From: Pictodentalium vernedei
Taxonomy: Eukaryota > Mollusca > Scaphopoda > Dentaliida > Dentaliidae
Direction of reading: 5' to 3'
DNA length: 64,000 nucleotides
Assembly (NCBI GenBank): GCA_031216915.1
Contig: CM062290.1
Location: 383,638,718 to 383,702,717, forward strand
Shown: positions 10,020 through 20,245 of the stretch, in pieces
How the letters are laid out: each line of letters begins with the position of its first letter
How positions within the stretch are numbered: position 1 is the first letter of the stretch
Position numbers and translations under genes: made by a program
The notes under the pieces: model-generated
What the model was told of the DNA's origin: nothing
Seen by the model: the letters and a program-made list of their open reading frames with translations, nothing else
The model's database searches: none

Positions 10020-13000
10020 AGTATTTAACCCTGATACTACGACTTTTTTCCAAATTTCACCTAAAACTTTCTGCCAATTTGCGTTTAGGTGTTGTAAGAA
10101 TTTGTGTTAAAGTCAGCTTTTGTGCAGATTGTGCTGCTTCTCATTACTGTTGATTTTCATATTTCAATAACAACTGTAGGTATTAACCCTACTGTATGCA
10201 GAAATTTAACGAAAATTTTCTTTTTTTTCACTCAAAATTTTCATGTTTTTCTCGGATTTAGTAAATTTTAAGTTGTAAAACTTTGTAAACTTTGTGTTTA
10301 GGTGAGTTGTGTTTCTATGTGTCTTTCCAAGCGATTAATATTCTACACTTGGGTTACTGAACTCCATTGCAGTAATATTTAACCCTTATTACATGCATAT
10401 TTGAGGAATTTGAGGCTGATTTTCTGCCAAAACTTGTAAGAATTAGCGTTTTGGTGTTGTAAGAATTTGCTTTAATGTCAGCTTTTGTGCAGATTGTGCT
10501 GCTTTAACTTCTCATTACTGTTGATTTTCATATTTCAATAACAACTGTAGGTATTAACCCTACTGTATGCAGAAATTTAACGAAAATTTTCTTTTTTTTT
10601 CACTCAAAATTTTCATGTTTTTCTCGGATTTAGTAAATTTTAAGTTGTAAAACTTTGTAAACTTTGTGTTTAGGTGAGTTGTGTTTCTATGTGTCTTTCC
10701 AAGCGATAAATATTCTACACTTGGGTTACTGAACTCCATTGCAGTAATATTTAACCCTCATTACATGCATATTTGAGGAATTTGAGGCTGATTTTCTGCC
10801 AAAACTTGTAAGAATTAGCGTTTAGGTGTTGTAAGAATTTGCGTTAAAGTCAGCTTTTGTGCAGATCGTGGTGCTTTAACTTCTCATTACTGTTGATTTT
10901 CATATTTCAATAACAACTGTAGGTATTAACCCGACTGTATGCAGAAATTTAACGGAAATTTTCTTTTTTTTCAGTCAAAATTTTCATGTTTTTCTCGGAC
11001 TTAGTAAATTTTAAGTTCTAAAAGTTTGTGTTAAGGTGAGTTCTCAAAGATCAGTGGGCTCAGGCCTTTGATATTGCATATGTAGGTTGTAGGGGACTAT
11101 CAGAACAGTATTTAACCCTGATACTATGACTTTTTTCCAAATTTCACCTAAACTTTTCTGCCAAAAGTTGTAAGAATTTGCGTTTTGATGTTGTAAGAAT
11201 TTGCTTTAATGTCAGCTTTTGTGCAGATTGTGCTGCTTTAACTTCTCATTACTGTTGATTTTCATACTTCAATAACAACTGTAGGTATTAACCCTACTGT
11301 ATGCAGAAATTTAACGGAAATTTTCTTTTTTTTCAGTCAAAATTTTCATGTTTTTCTCGGACTTAGTAAATTTTAAGTTGTAAAACTTTGTAAACTTTGT
11401 GTTTAGGTGAGTTGTGTTTCTGTGTGTCTTTCCAGGCGATTAATATTCTACACTTGGGTTACTGAACTCCATTGCAGTAATATTTAACCCTCATTACATG
11501 CATATTTGAGGAATTTGAGGCTGATTTTCTGCCAAAACTTGTTGTAAGAATTAGCATTTAGGTGTTGTAAGAATTTGCATTAAAGTCAGCTTTTGTGCAG
11601 ATTGTGGTGCCTTCACCTCTCATTACTGTTTATTTTCTCATTTCAATAACAACTGTAGGTATTAACCCTACTGTATGCAGAAATTTAACTGATTTCTTTT
11701 CTTTTTTTCAGTCACAATGTTCACGTTTTTCTCTGACTTACTCAATTTTAAGTTCTAAAAGTTTGTGTTAAGGTGAGGTGTTAAGGTGAGTTCTGTTTCT
11801 ATGTGTTTTTCCAGGCAATTGATATTGTACGCATGGGTTAATAAACTACATTGCGGTAACATTGCGCCCTTATTACATGCATATTTGAGGAATTTGAGGG
11901 GGATTTTTAGCTCACCTACATCTGTAAGATGTGGGGAGCTATTGTGATAACCTCGGGCGTCAGCGTCGGCGTCTGCGTCGGCGTCCGGCGTGTCCAATAT
12001 TGTAAGATTTAATGTTAAGGTTAATTTCTCAAACATCAGTGTGCTCAGGCCTTTGATATTGCATATGTAGGTTGTATGGGACTATCAGAACAGTATTTAA
12101 CCCTGATACTACGACTTTTTTCCAAATTTCACCTAAAATTTTCTGCCAAAAGTTGTAAGAATTTGCGTTCAGGTGTTGTAAGAATTTGTGTTAAAGTCAG
12201 CTTTTGTGCAGTTTGTGCTGCTTTAACTTCTCATTACTGTTGATTTTCATATTTCAATAACAACTGTAGGTATTAACCCTACTGTATGCAGAAATTTAAA
12301 GAAAATTTTCTTTTTTTTCACTCAAAGTTTTCATGTTTTTCTTGGACTTAGTAAATTTTAAGTTGTAAAACTTTGTAAACTTTGTGTTTAGGTGAGTTGT
12401 GTTTCTATGTGTCTTTCCAAGCGATTAATATTCTACACTTGGGTTACTGAACTCCATTGCAGTAATATTTAACCCTCATTACATGCATATTTGAGGAATT
12501 TGAGGCTGATTTTCTGCCAAAACTTGTAAGAATTAGCGTTTCGGTGTTGTAAGAATTTGCGTTAAAGTCAGCTTTTGTGCAGATCGTGGTGCTTTAACTT
12601 CTCATTACTGTTGATTTTCATATTTCAATAACAACTGTAGGTATTAACCCGACTGTATGCAGAAATTGAATGGAAATTTTCTTTTTTTTCAGTCAAAATT
12701 TTCATGTTTTTCTCGGACTTAGTAAATTTGAAGTTCTAAAAGTTTGTGTTTAGGTGAGGTGTTAAGGTGAGTTCTCAAAGATCAGTGGGCTCAGGCCTTT
12801 GATATTGCATATGTAGGTTGTAGGGGACTATCAGAACAGTATTTAACCCTGATACTACGACTTTTTTCCAAATTTCACCTAAAATTTTCTGCCAAAAGTT
12901 GTTGTAAGAATTTGTGTTTAGGTATTGTAAGAATTTGCGTTAAAGTCAGCATTTGTGCAGGTTGTGCTGCTTTAACTTCTCATTACTGTTGATTTTCATA

Positions 13001-13600
13001 TTTCAATAACAACTGTAGGTATTAACCCTACTGTATGCAGAAATTTAACGGAAATTTTCTTTTATTTCACTCAAAATTTTCATGTTTTTCTCGGACTTAG
13101 TAAATTTTAAGTTGTAAAACTTTGTAAACTTTGTGTTTAGGTGAGTTGTGTTTCTGTGTGTCTTTCCAGGCGATTAATATTCTACACTTGGGTTACTGAA
13201 CTCCATTGCAGTAATATTTAACCCTCATTACATGCATATTTGAGGAATTTGAGGCTGATTTTCTGCCAAAACTTGTAAGAATTAGTGTTTTGGTGTTGTA
13301 AGAATTTGCGTTAAAGTCAGCTTTTGTGCAGATTGTGGTGCCTTCACCTCTCATTACTGTTTATTTTCTCATTTCAATAACAACTGTATGTATTAACCCT
13401 ACTGTATGCAGAAATTTAACTGATTTCTTTTCTTTTTTTCAGTCACAATATTCACGTTTTTCTCTGACTGACTTACTCAATTTTAAGTTCTAAAAGTTTG
13501 TGTTAAGGTGAGGTGTTAAGGTGAGTTCTGTTTCTATGTGTCTTTCCAGGCAATTGATATTGTACGCATGGGTTACTAAACTACATTGCGGTAACGTTGC
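10020..13600 (+). repeat. Tandem array of ~366-base units with ~2.07-kb higher-order period
   Basis: The phrase TAAAGTCAGCTTTTGTGCAG, or a near match, recurs near 10110, 10475, 10848, 11208, 11583, 12194, 12564, 12944 and 13314. Each is followed by CATTACTGTTGATTTTCAT, ACAACTGTAGGTATTAACCC and a CTTTTTTTTCA tract. Unit-to-unit spacing is 360-380 bases, with one 611-base step that spans the second AGCTCACC head at 11909. Comparing heads (9843 and 11909) gives a 2066-base higher-order repeat. Units alternate between variants (TTAGGTGAGTTGTGTTTC versus TTAAGGTGAGTTCTC). Confidence 0.85.
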
Positions 13601-13640
13601 GCCCTTATTACATGCATATTTGAGGGGGATTTTTTGGGGA

Positions 13641-14648
13641 CTTATATTCACTTTCTTTAAAAAAAAATTTTTTTCAACTTTTTTTTTTTATTTAATACTT
13701 TCTCATACTTGTTACTAGTAACGTTAAGGCTTATTTTAGTTGTTGATCTGATGTATTTTTGTTGGGACTTATAGTCACTTTCTTGAACGAATGTTTTTCC
13801 GCAACTCCTCTTTAACCAATGAATGTACTTCAATTACAATTTCAGTGATTTATGAAAGCCTTTCCTAATTCTTATTTATGATTTAATATCTGGCCTCACG
13901 ATTCATATTCTTAATCATAAACATTTCTAAAAGAAAAAAATGGTTTTATATCCAATGATTCTATGTTGAATTGATATATAATAAATGCAGAAATATAGAC
14001 TTTCCAAAGCCATCACATAAACCACATTAATCATTTGATGTCTAGTTAATGTTTTATATTAACTAAATATTAGGCATGTTACATTGGAACGACATTATCA
14101 AGCGCGAATGTAGGTGAGCGTTGGGATGTAACATCCCTCTTGTTGGGACTTATATTCACTTTCTTTAAAAAAAAAATTTTTCAACTTTTTTTTTTCTTTA
14201 ATACTTTCTCATACTTGTTACTAGTAACATTAAGGCTTATTTTAGTTGTTGATGTGATGTATTTTTGTTGGGACTAATACTCACTTTCTTGAACGAATGT
14301 TTTTCCGCAACTCCTCTTTAACCAATGAATGTACTTCAATTACAATTTCAGTAATTTATGAAAGCCTTTCCTAATTCTTATTTATGATTTAATATCTGGC
14401 CTCACGATTCATATTCTTAATCATAAACATTTCTAAAAGAAAAAAATGCTTTTATATCCAATGATTCTATGTTGAATTGATATATAATAAATGCAGAAAT
14501 ATAGATTTTCCAAAGCCATCACATAAACCACATTAATCATTTGATGCCTAGTTAATGATTTATATTAACTAGATATTAGGCATGTTACATTGGAACGACA
14601 TTATCAAGCACGAATGTAGGTGAGCGTTGGGATGTAACATCCCTCTTG
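13641..14648 (+). repeat. 508-base direct tandem duplication
   Basis: CTTATATTCACTTTCTTTAA at 13641 recurs at 14149 with the whole following block (CTCATACTTGTTACTAG, TTCCGCAACTCCTCTTTAAC, GGCCTCACGATTCATATTC). Each copy ends GGGATGTAACATCCCTCTTG. The copies differ by few bases, so the duplication is young. It forms the 3' part of the AGCTCACC element. Confidence 0.9.
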
Positions 14649-15064
14649 TTCAAAAAATTTCAGCAAAACCATATCATGTGACTCCTCCTTGAAACGAGCT
14701 GGTAAAGATCGTTCCAGTGAGTGGTCACATGATATGGTTTTGTTGAAATGTTTTGAAAAAATTGTAAAAATGATACTTAAAATAATAAATTTTGATATTG
14801 TCTGCATTGTGTAAAGGGTTAATCTATTATAGCTTGTTTGACAAAGCTCCAAGAGCAATGTCAAACAAGATATACTATTCCAAAAAAGTAGGGGATATCA
14901 AACTGATGTTGATATTTTTGGAAAATGGTATTGGATATGCGTGATTGGACACATCAATATGTTACCAAGTTTAGTGTGGATCATGAATGTCACTGGCCAT
15001 GAAAACTTTGTGCAGATTTTTCGCACGAGCGCCGCATTAATGTCTGTGGGGTACATTGTGAAAT

Positions 15065-15266
15065 ATTTTTATACTGTACCAATGACCCAGACTTAGCTGG
15101 TGCTAACTCTAAAAAATCCAGGGCCAAACACAAATTTTGCCCCCCAATCCCCAAAATTTGCATCCAAAACCAAAAGAAATCATGTCCTATAGGACCTCCA
15201 TACTTCGCCCCTACTGCGCATGCGCAGTGTCAAGGACGTTCCGAAACTGGCGCCAATTATCATTCT
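15065..15266 (+). repeat. Left inverted terminal repeat of DIRS A1
   Basis: It starts ATTTTTATACTGTACC, then AATGACCCAGACTTAGCTGG, and runs to the CCAATTATCATTCT point, after which it no longer matches the inverted right end (21974-22201). Inside lies the palindrome TGCGCATGCGCA at 15215-15226, identical to the NRF1 consensus site. The outer edge is copied, inverted, into the internal complementary region. Confidence 0.9.
15215..15226. promoter_or_regulatory. NRF1-like palindrome in DIRS ITR
   Basis: TGCGCATGCGCA fits the NRF1 site consensus (YGCGCANGCGCR). It is present in the left and right repeats of A1 (22014-22025), B1 (34553-34564, 41283-41294), B2 (56529-56540, 63329-63340) and left A2 (47302-47313). 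It is one base off in right A2 (53414-53425) and recognisable in the diverged C element near 25040 and 30670. A promoter or enhancer role is inference. Confidence 0.55.
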
Positions 15267-16152
15267 CTGTTTGGCCCTTCATCAGTCAACATCTCACTGA
15301 TCTTTGTGCTTGTAAATCTCAGTTTAAAGGATTCCAGACACGTAATTATTGGAGAAATGGTGATTCTAAGGAGGATATAGAAGGAGGAGAGGAAAAAGGA
15401 GTGACAAAAAATAATCAGGGCTGTACTTAAAAATTTTTATGAAATTATGTTAAGTTGCCTATTTTCGAGGCATGGGCCTCTTGTTGTCATTCTTGCTAAA
15501 AAGTTGCACTGCTTATTCAGTGTTTCCTCTCCCCTGGTCTTCTAAGTCCCCCCTTGCAATTCTCCCATGCTTTTGGCATATTTTTGAGAAAGATCATTTC
15601 TAAATTCTCTTGGGAGAGTTGCTTGGTTACAGAATGTTTTCTGTTATTTTCCCCATAGTTACGTTTTCACCCATGGGTGTATAAACGTTGTGTTCTGCAT
15701 CTTCCATCTGATGTTCTGCAGATTCTCCCCTGGGAGTCTCTGTCTTGCATCAGATAGAGTGTAATTTTGATGATTGATTTCGGGCCAGTTTTTTCAGTGC
15801 CTGGAGTCATGTTTTCTGGTGTTTTACACTGTTTGTTTACATTGGCAACAGTCTCTTTTGAGGGGGGCTGTTTGCCTTTGGTGTAGTTTATCTCACTATA
15901 AGATACATTTTTATTATCCGTAAGTGTTGCATTAATTATTTAATATAAATTTAAAATTTTTGTCCACACTTAGCCATCGGATCCATCGGGGCTCAACGTT
16001 ACTTTTCAGAAACTTGGGCTTCGCTGAAAAAATATTTTTCAAATATTATTTTGATTTGCAATTGTTTTTTTATTATTAATGGATCATGTTATTATGTATC
16101 TTTGTGTCAGGGGTTTGTGCGAGTAACTAGGACTTGTTGTTGACTTTTCACA

Positions 16153-18255
16153 ATGAAAGGATATTGTTCAAATTGTAATAGGAAGAAATCTTCCTCTGAC
16201 TTTCATGATCATTGCATTAATTGTAGTCAGTGTTCTCGCACTGATCCCTGTTCTATATGTCAATATTGGGATGAGAAACATTGGAAACGTGTGTCATGAT
16301 ATGTTGTTAGTGGAGAAAGGGCTATGCCGGCTCTTTCTCCGCAAGGTCACTCTACTCTCTCAGTTTCTATTTCAGAGGAACAAGAACAGGGTGATGTTTC
16401 CATGTTATCTTCCGCAAGTGCGCTTCCGTCGTCACAAATGAATACAGAGCTAGCGGCAAAAGTGCTCATGGAGATTAAACAAATGTCGTCCGCTAGCTCG
16501 ACCGGTGTAGCGTCCATTCACCAAATGGTTCGGCAGCCGGGTTCGTCCGATGCGGTCCAGGAGGAAATGTTGGGTGATGCGAGCACTATAAACATTCAAC
16601 GTGCACACCCAGTGACGGCCGATAGTAGGCGAGATCGGAGGAAGCCTTTGAGTCCGGTTCCTAGCTCGTCCAGGTCCAGCCGGGCCGCGAGCGAGAGAGG
16701 CCCCTCTCTCGTACAACAATATCTGGGACCAGATGTTGTGGTACAAAATGTGTCGCAAGCGGAGCATACGTCCGTCACTCGGGACGCTCCGTTGTATAGG
16801 CAGTCCGCGGAGACTGCTCAGGCTTCTTCCTCTCGTCAGCGCACACGACTGCACCTTGGCTACGTGACCGCCGATATTTTACCAGCTTCGCCGATCAGGG
16901 ATTCTTCGGCGACCAGGTCACACCATACGGTAGCCAGGGACACGAGGCCGATGGACTCCGGACGTTCGCATAGGAAAAGTATGCGGGAGTCATCAGATGC
17001 GGAGCTGCCCTCGGCGAAGCAGCGAAAGACTGCCCCTCCGCAGGCCTCGATGCCGGACGTACTTGTGCAGATAGCACAACTTATTGCAGCATCCCAGCAG
17101 CCGACAGAAACGGTGTCGGATCGGGACTTATCCGACGGCGCTGGGTCGGTACGCTCCGCCGAAGCATCGGGGGCGGATGACTGGGAGCATCATGAGGTCC
17201 GACCGGATGGTGAAAGGGATACGGATGACTTGGAGCTATCCCTTTCGGAACAACATAAAGCTGCCGTGGGCTTCATCCGGCACTTTCTCCCTCAAGTTGT
17301 TCCGTCGGGCCAGACTGCTGCGGTTCCGGACAAGAGAATTATAGCGTCATTGGACTCTGAATTTTTTGAGCGGTTCAGGGACATCGCTCCCGAGTTTCCG
17401 TCTCAGTCCAATAATGTTGCAAGAACATTTGAATTACTGAATGACGCTATATTCAAACTTGCTTCCAAAACGGGGAAAGCAGGTTTCTTGTCCGCCAATA
17501 CTCTCAACCTGCCTTTCATTAATGCAAGGAATAAATTCGACACGGCAGGACAGGGTATTCCGAGAGTTCCTCTGCGTATGGATGACGAGGCGGAAGACTT
17601 AGAGTTATCATTACCGTCGTCGGCGTCTATTCCAACCGCGGTGTTGGAAACAACTATTTCGTCTAACAGAGCCAGTTTAGATGCCTTATCTTACGCAGAT
17701 CACCTTACTAAGGCGTTATCACTGCACCTTCAAGGGAAAGAATTTCAGTATATACAATCCTCTTTAAGACTTCTTTCAAGGGCAGTAGCTTATTCCACGT
17801 GTAACTCCGCCCTTTCAGTGGCAAACCTGGAGTTGGTTAGACGTGACGCAGCCCTAGCTACATCCACACTCATGGATACTAAGGTGAAGAACTCTCTCAG
17901 AGTCGCTTCGGTCTCCGGAGAACTTCTCTTTGACGGCAAGCTTTCTGCAATTTATGATAAAATTACAAAGAAAGCTTCGGATTCTCTGCTGTTCAAATCT
18001 GCTTCTAAGAAGTCGGACACGGCAGACAAGAGTAAGACAGGCACTTCTGGGTCTAATGTGCCCAAGAGAGGTTCCTATAGAGGTTCCGGTGCGTCCTCTT
18101 GGTCTTATTCAAGAGACCGTCAAGGTAGCGACTCACGTTCGGGACGTCCTTCGGGCCGGGTCAATCGGTCGGACACTCCGAGGTCGACGGGACGAGGTGC
18201 GGGTCGTGGAGGACGTGGTTTCTCCTACCGCAGGCCTCGCAGGTCCAGGAGGTGA
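16153..18255 (+). pseudogene. DIRS A1 gag-like ORF with one premature stop
   Basis: It begins MKGYCSNCNRKKSSSDFH, continuing HCINCSQC and CSICQYW. This forms a Cys/His cluster (CX2C, HXHCX2CX2C, CX2C) that could bind metal and nucleic acid. An in-frame TGA at 16297-16299 stands where A2 has CGG, splitting the 700-codon ORF. A downstream ATG (16324) would give 643 residues without the Cys cluster. The middle is Ser/Arg-rich and disordered. The 17340-17950 region is conserved between copies (ALSYADHLTKALSL, ELVRRDAALATSTL), and the C-terminus is Arg/Gly-rich (GRGAGRGGRGFSYRR), as expected of a nucleocapsid tail. The gag role is inferred from position, since no known gag fold was recognised. Confidence 0.8.
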
Positions 18256-20245
18256 TGGCTTAAACTTCTATCGCGTACCGGTTGGCGGAAGGTTGTCGAG
18301 CTTTTCACAAGAGTGAGCGTCGATTACGGACGACCCTTGGGTGAGAGGAGTGACTTCGGAAGGTCTAAAGATATCCTTCAAACAAAAGCCTCCATTAACT
18401 CGAAGTCCAAAATGGACTCAACTTCCGTCAAATCCGCAGAAAAGAGACGCTCTATTATCAGAGGTGCAGTCTCTTTTAATGAAGAACGCGGTAGAGGTCG
18501 TAGAAAACCAGGAGACTCCGGGATTCTACAGCCATCTGTTTCTGGTTCCGAAACCAGATGGCTCGTTCCGTCCAGTCATAGATTTGAGCTGGATAAACAA
18601 GCTGATCGTCGCTCCGAAGTTTTATATGGAGACGATTCGGTCGGTCAGAGCGAGTATTCGGGTGAACGATTATGCAACGAGCATAGATCTCAAAGATGCG
18701 TACTTTCACGTCATGGTACATCCGACATTCAGAAAGTATCTACGCTTCGCAGTCCTAGGAGTGGTGTATCAATTCCGGGCGATGTGCTTCGGATTGAATC
18801 TAGCACCCTGGGCTTTCACTCGGGTAATGAACTCGGTAATGATCTATTTCCGAGCTCATTCATCTGCGGTAACGTCGGCCTACCTGGACGACATTCTTCA
18901 GAGGTACGGCAACGAGTTAACGCTTCAGAACGATGTTCAGAATCTACTTCTATTGCTCCGACGTCTCGGTTTTATAGTAAACGAGGAGAAGTCGGATCTG
19001 GTGCCGTCCAAGTCATTCACACATCTGGGAATGAGCTTCGAGACGCACAACAATCTCGTTCGTCTGCCGTTAACCAGAGCGAAATTAGTCAGTTGTTAGG
19101 CTCGCTATTGTCTGCACGCAGACAAAGTCACGGCGAGAGAATTTATGAGACTGATAGGTCTGTGCGGAGCCGCTGCGGATCTCATTCCGATGGGGTGGTT
19201 ACGCACGCGTCCTCTCCAAATTTTCTTGACTCAGAATTGGAGTGTGAAAATTCATTCGCTCGACATAGACGTTCTCTTGTCAGATCAAGTGAAACAAGAG
19301 ATTCAGACTTGGGCAAACATTCAGTGGTTAACTCAGGGAGTTCCGCTGCAGTTGCCGGATCCGAGTTTTACCATTATGACGGATGCCAGTCAAACAGGTT
19401 GGGGTGCATCATTGATCCCAACGGATTCGAGATGCCAGGGTCTTTGGGATCCGCAATTCCTGGGCAAGCACATAAACATCAAGGAAATGATGTCAATTTG
19501 GCTTGCGTTATGTCATTGGATGGACATTATTCACAATGCTCATGTCCAAATCCTATCCGACAATACGACAGTAGTGGCGTATATACGGAATCAGGGAGGC
19601 ACTCATTCAGTTCCGTTGTTCAATCTAACGGAAAGAATCCTTCTGTTTGCGCTAGAACATCAGGTTCTTCTTTCGGTCCGTCACATACCGGGTCGTCTGA
19701 ATGTACTAGCAGACTCCCTTTCACGAAAGGGTCGCTTGTTGCCGTCGGAGTGGACTCTCAACAAACAAGTATTCAATCAGATTTGCTACCAATGGGAACG
19801 GCCAATGATAGATTTATTTGCGACACATCTCAACAATCAGTTGCAGACGTATGTGTCTCCGTGTCCGGATCCAAGAGCATTTGCAGTAGACGCTCTGTCG
19901 ATCCCTTGGGACGGAATGATAGGATATGCGTATCCTCCAGCGCCGTTAATTCAGCAAGTATTGCTAAAGATAAAACAATCTCAATCCAAGATTCTGTTGG
20001 TAGCATCTCTGTCGCCACAGAGACCGTGGATAAATCTACTCAGGTGTCTGTTGTGGGACCTACCGCGAAAGCTTCCTCCACGGGAGGATCTTCTTTCGCA
20101 GGGGAAATCGCGTCAACTCCATCACAACCCGCAAGGTCTCAACCTTCACGTTTTTCCGTTGTGCGGTCCTTCTTGCATGGCAAGCACTTTACAGGACGAG
20201 CAGCGGACGCGATTTCTAACTGTAGGAGGACCTCCTCTTCGCTAA
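18242..20245 (+). pseudogene. DIRS A1 RT-RNase H, two premature stops
   Basis: The reverse transcriptase reads from WINKLIVAPKFYMETIR through SIDLKDAYFHVMVHP, GLNLAPWAFTRVMN and YLDDI (catalytic codons from 18881). RNase H follows with TIMTDASQTGWG (first Asp codon 19382), INIKEMMSIWLA, ILSDNTTVVAYIRNQ and LNVLADSLSRKG, supplying the D-E-D-D set. The frame is closed by TGA at 18314-18316 (Trp in A2) and TAG at 19097-19099 (Tyr in A2). It ends at GGPPLR, 20245. The true start is uncertain because this frame also overlaps the 3' end of gag. It would convert element RNA to DNA in the cytoplasm or a VLP. Confidence 0.88.

Larger units (their letters stand above)
9843..14648 (+). mobile_element. 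4.8-kb AGCTCACC...CATCCCTCTTG repetitive element
   Basis: The limits are defined by the MITE it interrupts. It begins AGCTCACCTACATCTG, where CACCTACATC/GATGTGGTGAGC forms a short head hairpin, followed by a (GTCGGC)n-like GC block. It ends AGGTGAGCGTTGGG then ATGTAACATCCCTCTTG, where GGGATGT/ACATCCC is a terminal hairpin. The interior is tandemly repetitive: the head recurs at 11909 and a unit of about 366 bases recurs about nine times. There is no transposase and no credible ORF. The 93-residue frame at 11755-12036 is only repeat translated. The class is unknown; terminal hairpins and lack of an obvious target duplication are compatible with a Helitron/Helentron-like non-autonomous element, but this is unproven. 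Confidence 0.7.
9766..14822. mobile_element. Type I TTAA MITE split by the AGCTCACC element
   Basis: The left MITE half occupies 9766-9842 (TTAACTCTTTACCAAACG to GCAGCTGAAAAAATACTA). The right half resumes at about 14649 (CAAAAAATTTCAGCAAAACC) and runs through the palindrome to the TTAA at 14819-14822. Joined conceptually, the halves match the reference copy at 46255-46503, so everything between is a later insertion. A second TTAACCCTTTACCC terminus lies just upstream at 9749. Confidence 0.8.

Noticed and set aside
11755-12036. A 93-residue minus-strand protein with an Asp/Ala repeat (also at 9758-9964)
   Set aside because: It is the translated GTCGGC block and flanks of the AGCTCACC repeat head; it exists only where that repeat occurs.
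16450-16854. Minus-strand frames of 60-134 codons over gag (also 36202-36600, 58637-58993)
   Set aside because: They are antisense shadows of GC-rich gag sequence with no motifs.
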